Shown piece after piece: positions 1 through 7,481 of a stretch of DNA of 22,997 bases. Each line of letters starts with the position of its first letter. The first letter of the stretch is position 1. Source of the stretch: an uncultured Dialister sp. (lineage in GTDB: Bacteria; Bacillota; Negativicutes; Veillonellales; Dialisteraceae); contig UQJW01000015.1 in assembly GCA_900541485.1 (NCBI GenBank), positions 1 to 22,997 on the forward strand. The letters are read 5' to 3'. Both the position numbers and the translations under genes were made by a program. The notes beneath the pieces were generated by a model, which saw only the letters and a list, made by a program, of their open reading frames with translations, ran no database searches and was not told the DNA's origin.

Positions 1-53
1 ATGGTGCCGATGTTGCAATGGGGTTTTGTTCTTTCGTAATGTGCTTTTGCCAT
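1..53 (-). CDS. tuf: Elongation factor Tu, N-terminal fragment (cut by window edge)
   Basis: Reading leftward from 53, the frame gives MAKAHYERTKPHCNIGT, the start of EF-Tu, the GTPase that brings aminoacyl-tRNA to the ribosome. Only 17 codons are in the window, so the GTP-binding motifs are not visible. The start is fixed by an AAGGAG Shine-Dalgarno at 61-66 and by homology. The gene has its own promoter (93-121) and lies downstream of a tRNA operon that ends at a terminator (206-235). Confidence 0.9.
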   Translation of the reverse strand, partial: MAKAHYERTKPHCNIGT

Positions 54-92
54 TTCTTCTCTCCTTATAAAAAAAGAATTTATGCTTTTCTT

Positions 93-121
93 ATTATACA
101 TAAAAAGTCAATAACAGACAA
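93..121 (-). promoter_or_regulatory. tuf promoter
   Basis: On the minus strand a TTGTCT -35 (116-121) and a perfect TATAAT -10 (93-98) are separated by 17 bp. This places the start of transcription near 86, giving a short tuf leader. It lies after the tRNA terminator, so tuf can be transcribed separately from the tRNAs. Confidence 0.65.
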
Positions 122-205
122 CAAATTATCAGTGTTTCCATTAATTTCATCTTTTATTTTTCATTATATATATGTCACTTACCTACTATTCGGATAGAAG
201 GGTAA

Positions 206-235
206 TAAAAAAACCTCCGTTACGAAGGTTTTTTG
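206..235 (-). terminator. Intrinsic terminator of the tRNA operon
   Basis: On the minus strand AACCTTCG and CGGAGGTT form an 8-bp stem (one G-U pair) with a three-base loop, followed by a run of seven T (213-207). It begins right at the CCA end of the last tRNA and separates the tRNA operon from tuf. Confidence 0.85.
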
Positions 236-310
236 GTGGCGGCTCAGAGATTTGAACTCCGGACACAACGGGTATGAACCGTTTGCTCTAGCCAACTGAG
301 CTAAGCCGCC
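234..310 (-). tRNA. tRNA-Met (CAT), elongator
   Basis: The minus strand folds as a 77-nt cloverleaf: acceptor GGCGGCT/AGCCGCC, an anticodon stem with loop TTCATAC, and a genome-encoded CCA (234-236). The anticodon arm (ACGGTTCATACCCGT) matches the elongator tRNA-Met type rather than initiator or Ile-CAU. It is the last gene of the five-tRNA operon. Confidence 0.93.
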
Positions 311-311
311 A

Positions 312-387
312 TGGAGCTGATAACCAGGATTGAACTGGTGACCTTATCCTTACCAAGGATACGCTCTACCGACTGAGCTATATCAGC
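312..387 (-). tRNA. tRNA-Thr (GGT)
   Basis: A 76-nt cloverleaf on the minus strand has acceptor GCTGATA/TATCAGC, anticodon loop TTGGTAA (anticodon GGT) and encoded CCA at 312-314. It is one nucleotide from the next tRNA, so the two are processed from one transcript. Confidence 0.95.
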
Positions 388-415
388 AATTCTATATAAA
401 GTGAAATAATTAACA

Positions 416-491
<76 letters not shown>

Positions 492-496
492 TCATT

Positions 497-581
497 TGGT
501 GGGCGGAATAGGATTCGAACCTATGAAGGCAAAGCCGGCAGATTTACAGTCTGCTCCCTTTAACCACTCGGGAATCCGCCC
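497..581 (-). tRNA. tRNA-Tyr (GTA)
   Basis: An 85-nt class II tRNA on the minus strand with a long variable arm (CCGGCTTTGCCTTC region), acceptor GGGCGGA/TCCGCCC, anticodon loop CTGTAAA (GTA) and encoded CCA (497-499). Confidence 0.95.
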
Positions 582-584
582 ACA

Positions 585-660
585 TGGAGCTAGCAATAGG
601 ACTCGAACCTACGACCTGCTGATTACAAATCAGCTGCTCTACCAACTGAGCTATGCTAGC
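585..660 (-). tRNA. tRNA-Thr (TGT)
   Basis: A 76-nt cloverleaf on the minus strand with acceptor GCTAGCA/TTGCTAGC, anticodon loop TTTGTAA (TGT) and encoded CCA (585-587). It is the first gene of the tRNA operon and starts about 20 nt after the -10 box. Confidence 0.95.
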
Positions 661-679
661 ACGTTCAGTGACAAGAGTA

Positions 680-708
680 ATTATACACACCGGTCATGAT
701 ATTGTCAA
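680..708 (-). promoter_or_regulatory. Consensus sigma-A promoter of the tRNA operon
   Basis: On the minus strand TTGACA (703-708) and TATAAT (680-685) are separated by exactly 17 bp. Both hexamers match the consensus perfectly, as expected for a stable-RNA promoter. The first tRNA starts at 660. Confidence 0.9.
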
Positions 709-783
709 GCATACAGTACGTCCGAATCTTATTACTTGTGTTTATCGATTATATCATTTTTATCCTTATATTGTCCACCTGTT

Positions 784-1011
784 TTATTCTTCCCTACTGA
801 CAAGTTCCACTTTTTCCGTTACATCTCTGTTCAGTACTTTCTTGACCCCTTTCAAAAATTTGGGGCGGGGAATTAAAACGATATGACTGCAGCCGCAGCA
901 TTTCACTCGCATGTCGGCTCCCAGCTGGAGCACTTCCCAGGTATCGGAACCGCAGGGATGTTTCTTTTTCATTTGTACCATATCACCGATACGGAATTGA
1001 ATAAATTTCAT
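784..1011 (-). CDS. DUF951 family protein
   Basis: This is a 75-residue cytosolic protein of the DUF951 family, common in Firmicutes and of unknown function. The family pattern is visible: GDMVQMKKKHPCGSDTWEVL at residues 9-28, then GADMRVKCCGCSHIVLIPR, with a C-x2-C pair and an upstream HPCG cysteine that could bind a metal. It is the last gene of the HAD-rapZ-yvcK-whiA operon. Its Shine-Dalgarno (AAGGTGA) overlaps the stop codon of the gene before it, so translation is probably coupled. I see no clear hairpin terminator between its stop and the tRNA promoter. The family assignment is firm; any role in RNA or DNA binding would be a guess. Confidence 0.85.
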   Translation of the reverse strand: MKFIQFRIGDMVQMKKKHPCGSDTWEVLQLGADMRVKCCGCSHIVLIPRPKFLKGVKKVLNRDVTEKVELVSREE

Positions 1012-1020
1012 TTCATCACC

Positions 1021-2067
1021 TTATTTCTGATGGGGAACAAGTAATAATCGTATAGGGAAATAGCAGGCTCCCGGCGGAATGAAACGGATAAACAAGTCTT
1101 TTCCCGCTTCCCATGTACCGAGTTTCATATAGTCTTCTATCGTTTCATGACCAAACCATTTGTTTCCTACTTTTTCTGTCCTGTACACTTGAAGTACTTT
1201 TTTAACCTGCCCTATTTCAAGGGTTCCCTGAAAAGTTCCGCCCATAGGATTAATGTACAAATCGTAAAGTCCCGTTCCCTTGCTGTGAATGGTCAGATGG
1301 CAGGTAATTCCATAATTCCCCGTATTTTCTCTCGGTACATAATTCAGCTCATCCTTCCCCGTAATAAAGAAAGATGTCTTGCTTTCGTTACTGCCCACAT
1401 TAATTTCCCGGGGTCCGGAGCTTATATCCCACATTTGATTTTCGAAATATACGTCTTTCGGAAATGTGCCTCTCATTTCATGCTCATCCGGCGGTAACGG
1501 TTCCGCTTTATCTAAATTATCTTGGAGATTTCCGTCTGCAGAAACAAGAGCGACACCGAATTTTACGGGATAATCGGTTGCCACTTCCACAATACCGCTC
1601 ACCAAATCATCGGGACGTATCCCCTCTTTATTATCTTCAAAAAGAATCACCTTTTTATTTTGAGCCAAAATAAATTCTTCTGTTTTCTGTCTTGCTGCCG
1701 TCACTTCACGGAAAGACAAGCTTTTTCCTGTCGTGATATAGTCGGTACTCGGTATACCGCGCAGAGTTCTTGTTACCTTTATTTTTGACTTTTTATCACT
1801 GACTCCATAGGTGACAAGCCGGGCAGGTTTGCCTGTTTCATTGACATGGTAATAATAAATCCTCCCCTGCCCTTTGGCAACAGTCCCCTCCGCCAAAATG
1901 CCATGGACTTTTACATATTCGGGGCAATCCGATAAAATCAAAGTTCCTTCTTCTTTAATCCGGTTGAGTGCCATTTCTTCATAATTGAGATCCAGAGGTG
2001 AAGCCGATGCCGTACCGACCGCCCCTACAGCCGTCATCGCAACGGTCAGCCATTTTTTTATATTCAT
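1021..2067 (-). CDS. Exported protein of unknown function
   Basis: I do not recognise this 348-residue protein. It begins with a clear signal peptide (KK, a hydrophobic run, then an A-S-A type cleavage site near residue 23), so it is probably periplasmic or secreted. No membrane segment follows. The mature part is rich in short beta-like stretches and contains no catalytic motif I can name. It sits directly after whiA (TAAATG: the whiA stop abuts its start, with a GAGGAG Shine-Dalgarno inside whiA) and directly before the DUF951 gene. It is therefore embedded in a housekeeping operon. An exported protein is not part of the usual rapZ-yvcK-whiA cluster, so it looks like a lineage-specific insertion. 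A link to the cell envelope, which fits the YvcK role in wall integrity, is inference only. Confidence 0.75.
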   Translation of the reverse strand: MNIKKWLTVAMTAVGAVGTASASPLDLNYEEMALNRIKEEGTLILSDCPEYVKVHGILAEGTVAKGQGRIYYYHVNETGKPARLVTYGVSDKKSKIKVTRTLRGIPSTDYITTGKSLSFREVTAARQKTEEFILAQNKKVILFEDNKEGIRPDDLVSGIVEVATDYPVKFGVALVSADGNLQDNLDKAEPLPPDEHEMRGTFPKDVYFENQMWDISSGPREINVGSNESKTSFFITGKDELNYVPRENTGNYGITCHLTIHSKGTGLYDLYINPMGGTFQGTLEIGQVKKVLQVYRTEKVGNKWFGHETIEDYMKLGTWEAGKDLFIRFIPPGACYFPIRLLLVPHQK

Positions 2068-3003
2068 TTATTTTCTCCTCTTTTTCTTTCCGTGAGAAAT
2101 ATCGACCATATCAGCAATTTTTTTGTATCTGTGTGCAAGCCCTGACTTGGTAATTCCGCAAATTTCCGCCAATTCCGACAAAGACGCATTGGGATATTTA
2201 AGACGTACCTCGCAGGCTTCACGAATGGCCGGGGACAACTGGGATAATGTCTTCAGTTGCAACAGTGACTGTACATGTTGAGTCTGACGAACGGCAGCAT
2301 TTACGGATTTCTGCAGATTCGCGGTTTCACAATTAACCTGGCGGTTGACCCGGTTTCTCATTTCTTTTACGACCCGGACACTTTCAAAATCCATATAACT
2401 TTGTGAAGCACCGGAAATTTGCAGGAACGAGCTGACATCATCGCCGTCCTTGACATACACGATATAGTCATTTTTCCGTTCTGTCATACGGGCATTCATA
2501 CCGAAACCGCGCATAATTTTAATGATTTCCCGGGCAAACCGGATTGACCGTGTCACCATTTCCAGATGGTAATCCCCTTGGGGACGGCTGACCGTTCCGC
2601 CTCCTAAAAAAGCACCTGCCAGATATGCTCTCTTTGCCTCTGCGGATACCAGCCGTTCTGTATCTCTGATATTGGCCAATGGATCCATGTCCATATCTGA
2701 TAGAAATTGTAGTCCTTTTTCAGACGGATGAACCACCAGAGTATATACATTTTTCTTCCTAAGCTGGCGTCCCTGCCTGACCATGGCGGAAAGGTCCAGT
2801 CCGAAATCTTTTTTCAGACATACGAGAACTCTTCTGGCAACAGCACTGTTCCCCGTAGAAAATTCAAGTCCCCTTTTCCCTTTTCCGCCGGTAATCAGAG
2901 AACTGCTCATGCGGAGTAAGGCAAGTAATTCTCCTGTCCGGCTCTCTTTATCTTCTCTGGGAACACGAGCCAGTTCATTCTTGACTTGTTCCGTAAAAGA
3001 CAT
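2068..3003 (-). CDS. whiA: DNA-binding protein WhiA
   Basis: WhiA is a DNA-binding protein conserved in Gram-positive lineages. It takes part in sporulation control in Streptomyces and in cell division/chromosome segregation in Bacillus. At 311 residues it has the usual length. The N-terminal part is the degenerate LAGLIDADG homing-endonuclease fold, with the helix AYLAGAFLGGGTVSRP at 126-141 lacking the catalytic acidic residues. The C-terminal helix-turn-helix is visible around 273-300 (SLSELAEICGITKSGLAHRY). Its ATG overlaps the yvcK stop by one base (TAATG), so it is translationally coupled. The rapZ-yvcK-whiA order is the standard Firmicute arrangement. Confidence 0.95.
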   Translation of the reverse strand: MSFTEQVKNELARVPREDKESRTGELLALLRMSSSLITGGKGKRGLEFSTGNSAVARRVLVCLKKDFGLDLSAMVRQGRQLRKKNVYTLVVHPSEKGLQFLSDMDMDPLANIRDTERLVSAEAKRAYLAGAFLGGGTVSRPQGDYHLEMVTRSIRFAREIIKIMRGFGMNARMTERKNDYIVYVKDGDDVSSFLQISGASQSYMDFESVRVVKEMRNRVNRQVNCETANLQKSVNAAVRQTQHVQSLLQLKTLSQLSPAIREACEVRLKYPNASLSELAEICGITKSGLAHRYKKIADMVDISHGKKKRRK

Positions 3004-4349
3004 TACTGTTTCCTCCTCAAATATTCCGCCAATGCTTCGGGATTTATATTTGTTTTCAATAAATTGGATATACGGATAATATTCTCAGCCAAAACAAGGC
3101 TGTTGTGGGAAGCTCCCCGTTCTTCTCCCAAAAGATTGGATTTTATCATAATGACACCTGTCTCTTCCACTTGCTTCGCGTCGATTTTTACGGGAAATTC
3201 TCCCGCCTCTTCATATTTTTTCAGTATTTCCCGTGTCGGACGGGCATTATTGACCAAAACATAATCAATTACATTTTTACCGACATGCTCAATCAATGCT
3301 TTCACGTGGTCGGAAACGGTATATCCCTCCGTTTCCCCGGGCTGCGTCATCACATTGCAAATATAAAGACAAGGTGCATTACTTTCTTTAATGGCCTGTA
3401 AAATTTCAGGTACAAGCAAATCGGGCAAAACACTGGTGTATAAACTTCCCGGTCCCAAGGTAATTAAATCGGCATGACGAATCGCTTCTAACGCATCTCC
3501 CACCGCAATCGGTGCTTCAGGAATCATAGACATACGGAGAATTTTTGTTTTTCTTCTTTCTCCGTAAGCTGCAATTTCCGATTCCCCTTCGATTTCTTTA
3601 CCGTCCGACATTTTGGCAAGAAGACGGATTCGTTCCGCTGTGGCGGGCATGACCTTACCGCGGATATTTAAAACCGTGCTTGCTGCTTCCAAGGCATTTT
3701 GGGCATTACCGAATTCTTTAATCAAAGCGGCGAGAAAAAGATTGCCCAGGCTATGACCCGAAAGCTCCCCCTCTCCGCCGAAGCGGTACTGGAACAGCTG
3801 CTCCAGTGCAGTATCCTTATCCGCCAGAGCTACAAGGCAATTCCGCAAATCGCCAGGAGCTATGATATCCATTTCCTCCCTCAAACGGCCGGAAGAACCG
3901 CCGTCATCGGCAACGGTAACAATGGCGGAAATATTGGACGTTTTCTGCTTTAATCCCTTCAAAAGCATGGACAGTCCGTGACCGCCGCCGATAGCCACAA
4001 TGCGAACGCCGCGGGATAATTCTATACGGGAAGCAATTTGTTTGGATACTTCCTCTTCATCTGGTGCCACAAGCGCAAAGAACCGTTTCACCAGTTTTCG
4101 GAGAGCATAAAGCATGACTATAATCCCGGCAACAATCAGACCGGTTCCTGCCGTTGCCAGAAAAGCATAATCATAAGTTCCGGTAAACACGTAGAGAAGA
4201 CGTAATATTTCCTCTTCCACCTGCCCGAAAACCTGATAGTTCATAATCAGAGCAACGCCGAAGGCAACCACCATAAGACCTAAAGAAAAGAGAAGAAGCC
4301 ATCTTTTTATATTCAGTCCGGGATACAGCCATTGGAGAAGTAATTTCAT
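3003..4349 (-). CDS. yvcK: Gluconeogenesis factor YvcK (CofD-like UDP-sugar binding protein)
   Basis: YvcK proteins bind UDP-sugars and are needed for growth on gluconeogenic carbon sources and for normal peptidoglycan synthesis. The CofD-like domain is clear: VAIGGGHGLSMLLKGL (GGGHG at 121-125) and VADDGGSSGRLR (to 157), then a PGDLRNCL motif. At 448 residues it is longer than B. subtilis YvcK (about 317) because of an extra N-terminus with two predicted membrane helices (about 17-36 and 62-82). This form probably sits on the inner membrane. Its ATG overlaps the rapZ stop (ATGA), and a GGAGGA Shine-Dalgarno lies inside rapZ. Confidence 0.93.
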   Translation of the reverse strand: MKLLLQWLYPGLNIKRWLLLFSLGLMVVAFGVALIMNYQVFGQVEEEILRLLYVFTGTYDYAFLATAGTGLIVAGIIVMLYALRKLVKRFFALVAPDEEEVSKQIASRIELSRGVRIVAIGGGHGLSMLLKGLKQKTSNISAIVTVADDGGSSGRLREEMDIIAPGDLRNCLVALADKDTALEQLFQYRFGGEGELSGHSLGNLFLAALIKEFGNAQNALEAASTVLNIRGKVMPATAERIRLLAKMSDGKEIEGESEIAAYGERRKTKILRMSMIPEAPIAVGDALEAIRHADLITLGPGSLYTSVLPDLLVPEILQAIKESNAPCLYICNVMTQPGETEGYTVSDHVKALIEHVGKNVIDYVLVNNARPTREILKKYEEAGEFPVKIDAKQVEETGVIMIKSNLLGEERGASHNSLVLAENIIRISNLLKTNINPEALAEYLRRKQ

Positions 4350-5254
4350 TTTTTATCCTCCGCCAGGTCATCCACGTCTTTTTCGATACGGTTTCTGTGC
4401 AAATCTCTGTGTTCCACATTGACATGGGTATGTTGTTCCTTCAGATGATTCCCCAATGTTTCCGTCACAAAAACCGAACGGTGCATTCCGCCTGTACATC
4501 CGATAGCAATGGTAAATTGGGTTTTTCCGGCATCACGGAAATGATCGACCGTAAAATCCATAAAATCATAAAGTTTATCCAAAAATTTTTCAGTTACCGG
4601 CGATTCGGAAATATACCGGGCCACTTCGGGAACACGACCTGTCCAATGTTTATATTTTTCTATATAAAAGGGATTTTTTAAAAAGCGGACGTCTATGACC
4701 ATATCGGCATCGATAGGAATTCCATATTTAAAACCGAAAGAAAACAGGGTAATCTGCATTTCCCGTTTTTTATCGACTGCACCGAAACGGCTGGGAAGAT
4801 ATTCCTGTAGCTCCTCTGTTTTCATGGCTGTCGTGTCAATGATAATATCCGACTGTGTGCGCACGCCGGCCAAAACTTTCCGTTCCGCCTGTATCCCCTC
4901 TTGAATACGCATCGTTTTCGCCAGAGGATGTTGCCGCCGTGTTTCCATATAACGTCTGACCAAAGCTTCGTCAGAGGCTTCAAGAAATACGACTTCGTGG
5001 GGAATTCCCCTTCTCTTTAATTCATTTAATGCCTGCGGCAGAGCGTCAAAAAATGAACCGCCCCGTATATCCGTAACCACTGCGACATGACGGGTATTCG
5101 ATGTACTCTTCCAGCAAAGGTCGGCAAACCGGGCAATCAAAACAGGGGGTAGATTGTCCACACAATAATACCCCATATCTTCCAGCTTTTGTAAAAAGTT
5201 TGTCTTCCCTGCGCCGCTCATTCCTGTGATAATGACAAAACGAAATCGTTCCAA
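4346..5254 (-). CDS. rapZ: RNase adapter / nucleotide-binding protein RapZ
   Basis: This is a 302-residue member of the RapZ/YvcJ P-loop family. In E. coli RapZ delivers the small RNA GlmZ to RNase E to control glucosamine-6-phosphate synthesis; in Firmicutes the protein (YvcJ) is a GTPase/ATPase. The Walker A motif GMSGAGKT is at 11-18. The C-terminal RapZ domain shows the FSFGFKYGIP and AIGCTGGMHRSV motifs. The start codon is TTG (5254-5252), chosen because GGAGGGA (5261-5267) lies six bases upstream and the MERFRFVIITGMSGAGKT start fits the family. Only three bases separate it from the HAD gene stop, so it is in one operon. Confidence 0.93.
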   Translation of the reverse strand: MERFRFVIITGMSGAGKTNFLQKLEDMGYYCVDNLPPVLIARFADLCWKSTSNTRHVAVVTDIRGGSFFDALPQALNELKRRGIPHEVVFLEASDEALVRRYMETRRQHPLAKTMRIQEGIQAERKVLAGVRTQSDIIIDTTAMKTEELQEYLPSRFGAVDKKREMQITLFSFGFKYGIPIDADMVIDVRFLKNPFYIEKYKHWTGRVPEVARYISESPVTEKFLDKLYDFMDFTVDHFRDAGKTQFTIAIGCTGGMHRSVFVTETLGNHLKEQHTHVNVEHRDLHRNRIEKDVDDLAEDKK

Positions 5255-5257
5255 CGG

Positions 5258-6067
5258 TTATCCCTCCAATACATATTTTTCAATAGCTCTTGCAGCTCCG
5301 TCATCATTGTTGGAGTCGGTCATGAACCGGGCCGCTTCTTTTGCCGAGTCATGAGCATTTGCAACGGCAAAGGACCAAGGTGTCAAATCAAACATGGAAA
5401 TATCATTATGGCCGTTCCCGATAGTCATCAATGTTTCCGTGGGAATATTCCATTTCCGGCAAAGCTCTTTTAAGGCCGTGCCTTTTGAAATTCCCCGGGT
5501 ATTCATTTCAAAAAATTCCGGCTTGGATTTTACCTGATTCGTTACTTCCCCGTATTTCTTTTTCAGAATTTCCTCTGCTTCTTTCATTACCGCCGTATCG
5601 TAATCAAAGACAAGAATTTTTGTGGGCGCCTTTTCCGGTTTCCAAAATTTTTCTCCTGCAATATGGGCAGTAATGCCGCATTGTTTTTCATAAATATCTG
5701 TCCGCTCATCACGGAACGGCATATAGACTTCATCATCGATATAGGTATGCATATACCAGCCATGGGTGCGGCCTGTTTCCAATATATCCCGGGCCAGTTC
5801 GAGATCCATTGTCACATGCTCCAAAATCCGGCCGCTCCGGCACATTCCCACAAGGGCTCCAGTATAACAAATCATGGGCACATCACCCAGACCGATTTCT
5901 TTTCCCCACGGTCGTGCCGCCTGAAACATACGACCTGTGGCAATCACGACGGGAATCCCCTTTTCCATGACACGTCGGAGTGTATCTTTCGTGTAAGAAG
6001 AAACGGAAATATCATCATGGAGTAATGTATCATCAAGATCAATGGCAATCATTCGGATGGGACTCAT
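5258..6067 (-). CDS. Cof-type HAD-IIB family hydrolase (phosphatase)
   Basis: This is a haloacid-dehalogenase superfamily phosphatase of the Cof/YidA type (about 269 residues), which dephosphorylates small sugar phosphates or cofactors in the cytosol. Motif I is IDLDDTLL, with Asp10 the expected nucleophile and Asp12 its partner. Motif IV is GNGHNDISMF near the C-terminus. The cap between them is of the alpha/beta C2 type. The longer reading frame begins at 6100, but I place the start at 6067 because a GGGAGGA Shine-Dalgarno lies just upstream and the protein then begins MSPIRMIAIDLDD. It is the first gene of the operon through rapZ, yvcK and whiA. The substrate cannot be told from sequence. 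Confidence 0.88.
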   Translation of the reverse strand: MSPIRMIAIDLDDTLLHDDISVSSYTKDTLRRVMEKGIPVVIATGRMFQAARPWGKEIGLGDVPMICYTGALVGMCRSGRILEHVTMDLELARDILETGRTHGWYMHTYIDDEVYMPFRDERTDIYEKQCGITAHIAGEKFWKPEKAPTKILVFDYDTAVMKEAEEILKKKYGEVTNQVKSKPEFFEMNTRGISKGTALKELCRKWNIPTETLMTIGNGHNDISMFDLTPWSFAVANAHDSAKEAARFMTDSNNDDGAARAIEKYVLEG

Positions 6068-6139
6068 CAATTTTCCTCCCGTTTTATTTTTCTCGGGCAA
6101 GTCATTTTAAGACCTGCTTTTCTTTTATTTTACGCCTTA

Positions 6140-6150
6140 ATTATATCACA
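6140..6150 (-). promoter_or_regulatory. Extended -10 promoter for the HAD-rapZ-yvcK-whiA operon
   Basis: The minus strand carries TGTGATATAAT: a consensus TATAAT (6140-6145) preceded by an extended -10 TGA. A -35 at the right distance is poor and would fall inside the truA hairpin. The start of the HAD gene is about 70 bp downstream. The same 11-mer occurs on the plus strand at 7026-7036. Confidence 0.5.
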
Positions 6151-6156
6151 CGAATG

Positions 6157-6200
6157 AAACGCCCGAATCCGTGTAAACCACATGAATCCGGGCGTTTTTT
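6157..6200. terminator. Hairpin between truA and the HAD gene
   Basis: AAACGCCCG (6157-6165) pairs with CGGGCGTTT (6189-6197), and the inner arms (AATCCGTG/CATGAATC) extend the stem imperfectly. The best T run (6195-6200) serves plus-strand transcription. For truA, on the minus strand, the hairpin is followed only by TTTCATT. It is placed directly after the truA stop, so it probably terminates or attenuates truA transcription. Confidence 0.6.
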
Positions 6201-6940
6201 CACTTGTCATACGAAACAGATTCTAAAATCAATCCCTGCGGCGGTGCCGTAAAGCCTGCCCGTTCTCTACTTAAAGATGTAAAAATAAGAGGAATGTCTT
6301 CCGCCTTTCTTTTTCCCTCGCCGATTTCGACAAGAGTGCCTGTCATGATTCTCACCATTCCCTGCAAAAAACCGTCTCCCACAAAAATAATCGACATCTC
6401 ATCACCCTTTGTTTCTATGGTTACCGACTCAACCGTTCTTACTTTTGACTTCTTCATTTTCTTGTTTCCGCAAAAAGCAGTAAAGTCATGCCTTCCGGCC
6501 AGATAAGCGGCCCCTTTTTTCATTGCTTCCGTATCGAGGGGCTTGCCGTATTGCCAGACAAAACGGCGTTCGAAAACATTTTTGTGCGGACCTGTGCGTA
6601 TACGGTAACGGTATTTCTTTCGCACCGCATCAAAGCGACTGTGAAATCTGTCATCCGTTTTTTCCAATTTTTCTATATTGACAGCATCGGGAAGTTCTTC
6701 ATTCAATGCCGTTTCCAAATCATGACACTCCCACGGTGTTTTCAAATGAAAATTAGCAGTCTGTCCCGATGAATGAACTCCGCTGTCCGTTCTTCCCGCA
6801 CCGATTACGGCTACTTCCTCACCCGTCACTTTCAGAAGAGCTTTTTCAAATTTTCCCTGAACGGTTTCCTCTGTACGGTTTTGTTTTTGCCAGCCTTCAT
6901 AATTTGTTCCGTCATACTGAATAATACATCTGTAATTCAT
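6200..6940 (-). CDS. truA: tRNA pseudouridine(38-40) synthase TruA
   Basis: TruA converts U38-U40 of the tRNA anticodon stem-loop to pseudouridine. The protein is 246 residues, the usual length. The catalytic motif GAGRTDSGVHSSGQTANF is at 48-65, with the nucleophilic Asp at position 52. The N-terminal YDGTNYEGWQKQ and the C-terminal FLQGMVRIMTGTLVEIGEGK are typical. It has its own promoter at 6971-6999 and its stop runs into the hairpin at 6157-6200, so it is a single-gene unit. The Shine-Dalgarno (AGCAGGCG) is weak. Confidence 0.95.
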   Translation of the reverse strand: MNYRCIIQYDGTNYEGWQKQNRTEETVQGKFEKALLKVTGEEVAVIGAGRTDSGVHSSGQTANFHLKTPWECHDLETALNEELPDAVNIEKLEKTDDRFHSRFDAVRKKYRYRIRTGPHKNVFERRFVWQYGKPLDTEAMKKGAAYLAGRHDFTAFCGNKKMKKSKVRTVESVTIETKGDEMSIIFVGDGFLQGMVRIMTGTLVEIGEGKRKAEDIPLIFTSLSRERAGFTAPPQGLILESVSYDK

Positions 6941-6970
6941 ATAAACGCCTGCTCTTTCGTTTTTGTTTTC

Positions 6971-6999
6971 ATTCTACTGTCTGCCTTCCGCACCGTCAA
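6971..6999 (-). promoter_or_regulatory. truA promoter
   Basis: On the minus strand TTGACG (6994-6999) and TAGAAT (6971-6976) are separated by 17 bp, about 30 bp upstream of the truA start. It is back to back with the plus-strand extended -10 at 7026-7036. Confidence 0.65.
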
Positions 7000-7025
7000 A
7001 CGGCGGAAACGGCCTGTTTTAAAAA

Positions 7026-7036
7026 TGTGATATAAT
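7026..7036 (+). promoter_or_regulatory. Extended -10 promoter for the exported protein/aminopeptidase genes
   Basis: TGTGATATAAT contains a consensus TATAAT (7031-7036) preceded by TGA, an extended -10. No good -35 is found at 16-18 bp. The next start codon is at 7097. Confidence 0.5.
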
Positions 7037-7096
7037 ACAGACAGTTTTAAAATTGATTATTTCTATCCGTTCGGAATAAGAAAGAGAGTGAAACCT

Positions 7097-7480
7097 ATGC
7101 GAAAATTACTTATTGCCCTCAGCCTTGCTGCCGCATTTTCTTCGATGACATTATCCGTCTCCGCAGAAAAAATATGGAAATATAATGACGTTCTTACGAT
7201 AGACTTGGACGAGACCAGTTACAAAAAGACCACTGACGGCCATGAAATTCTCGAATTTGTAGCGGTTGAAAAATTAGCGGATGGCACCTGCACCTATACC
7301 TATGTATATGACAGAACCGCAGGCACTATCCAAGTAAAGGAAATGGAAAAATCCACTAAAAAACTGCATTACAAGAGTAACTTCTCTCCCGCCTCCGTCA
7401 ATTCCACGAACCCCGTCATTCGCGAACGGGCCCGTATGGCAGAAGCTGTTTACCAGAGAAAAGTCAATAAAGTAAAATAA
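7097..7480 (+). CDS. Small exported protein of unknown function
   Basis: This protein of about 127 residues has an N-terminal signal peptide (MRKLLIALSLAAAFSSMTLS, cleavage near the S-A-E at about residue 24). I do not recognise its family. The mature part is a short, beta-rich, charged domain with no evident motif. I start it at ATG 7097 rather than at an in-frame GTG at 7088. The purine-rich GAGAGTG is correctly spaced for the ATG and would overlap the GTG. Only one base separates its stop from the M18 peptidase start, so the two genes are co-transcribed. Confidence 0.72.
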   Translation: MRKLLIALSLAAAFSSMTLSVSAEKIWKYNDVLTIDLDETSYKKTTDGHEILEFVAVEKLADGTCTYTYVYDRTAGTIQVKEMEKSTKKLHYKSNFSPASVNSTNPVIRERARMAEAVYQRKVNKVK

Positions 7481-7481
7481 T

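Noticed and set aside
496..699. 67-codon plus-strand reading frame
   Set aside because: It lies across tRNA-Tyr and tRNA-Thr on the other strand; the translation is the antisense of tRNA sequence and has no protein-like features.
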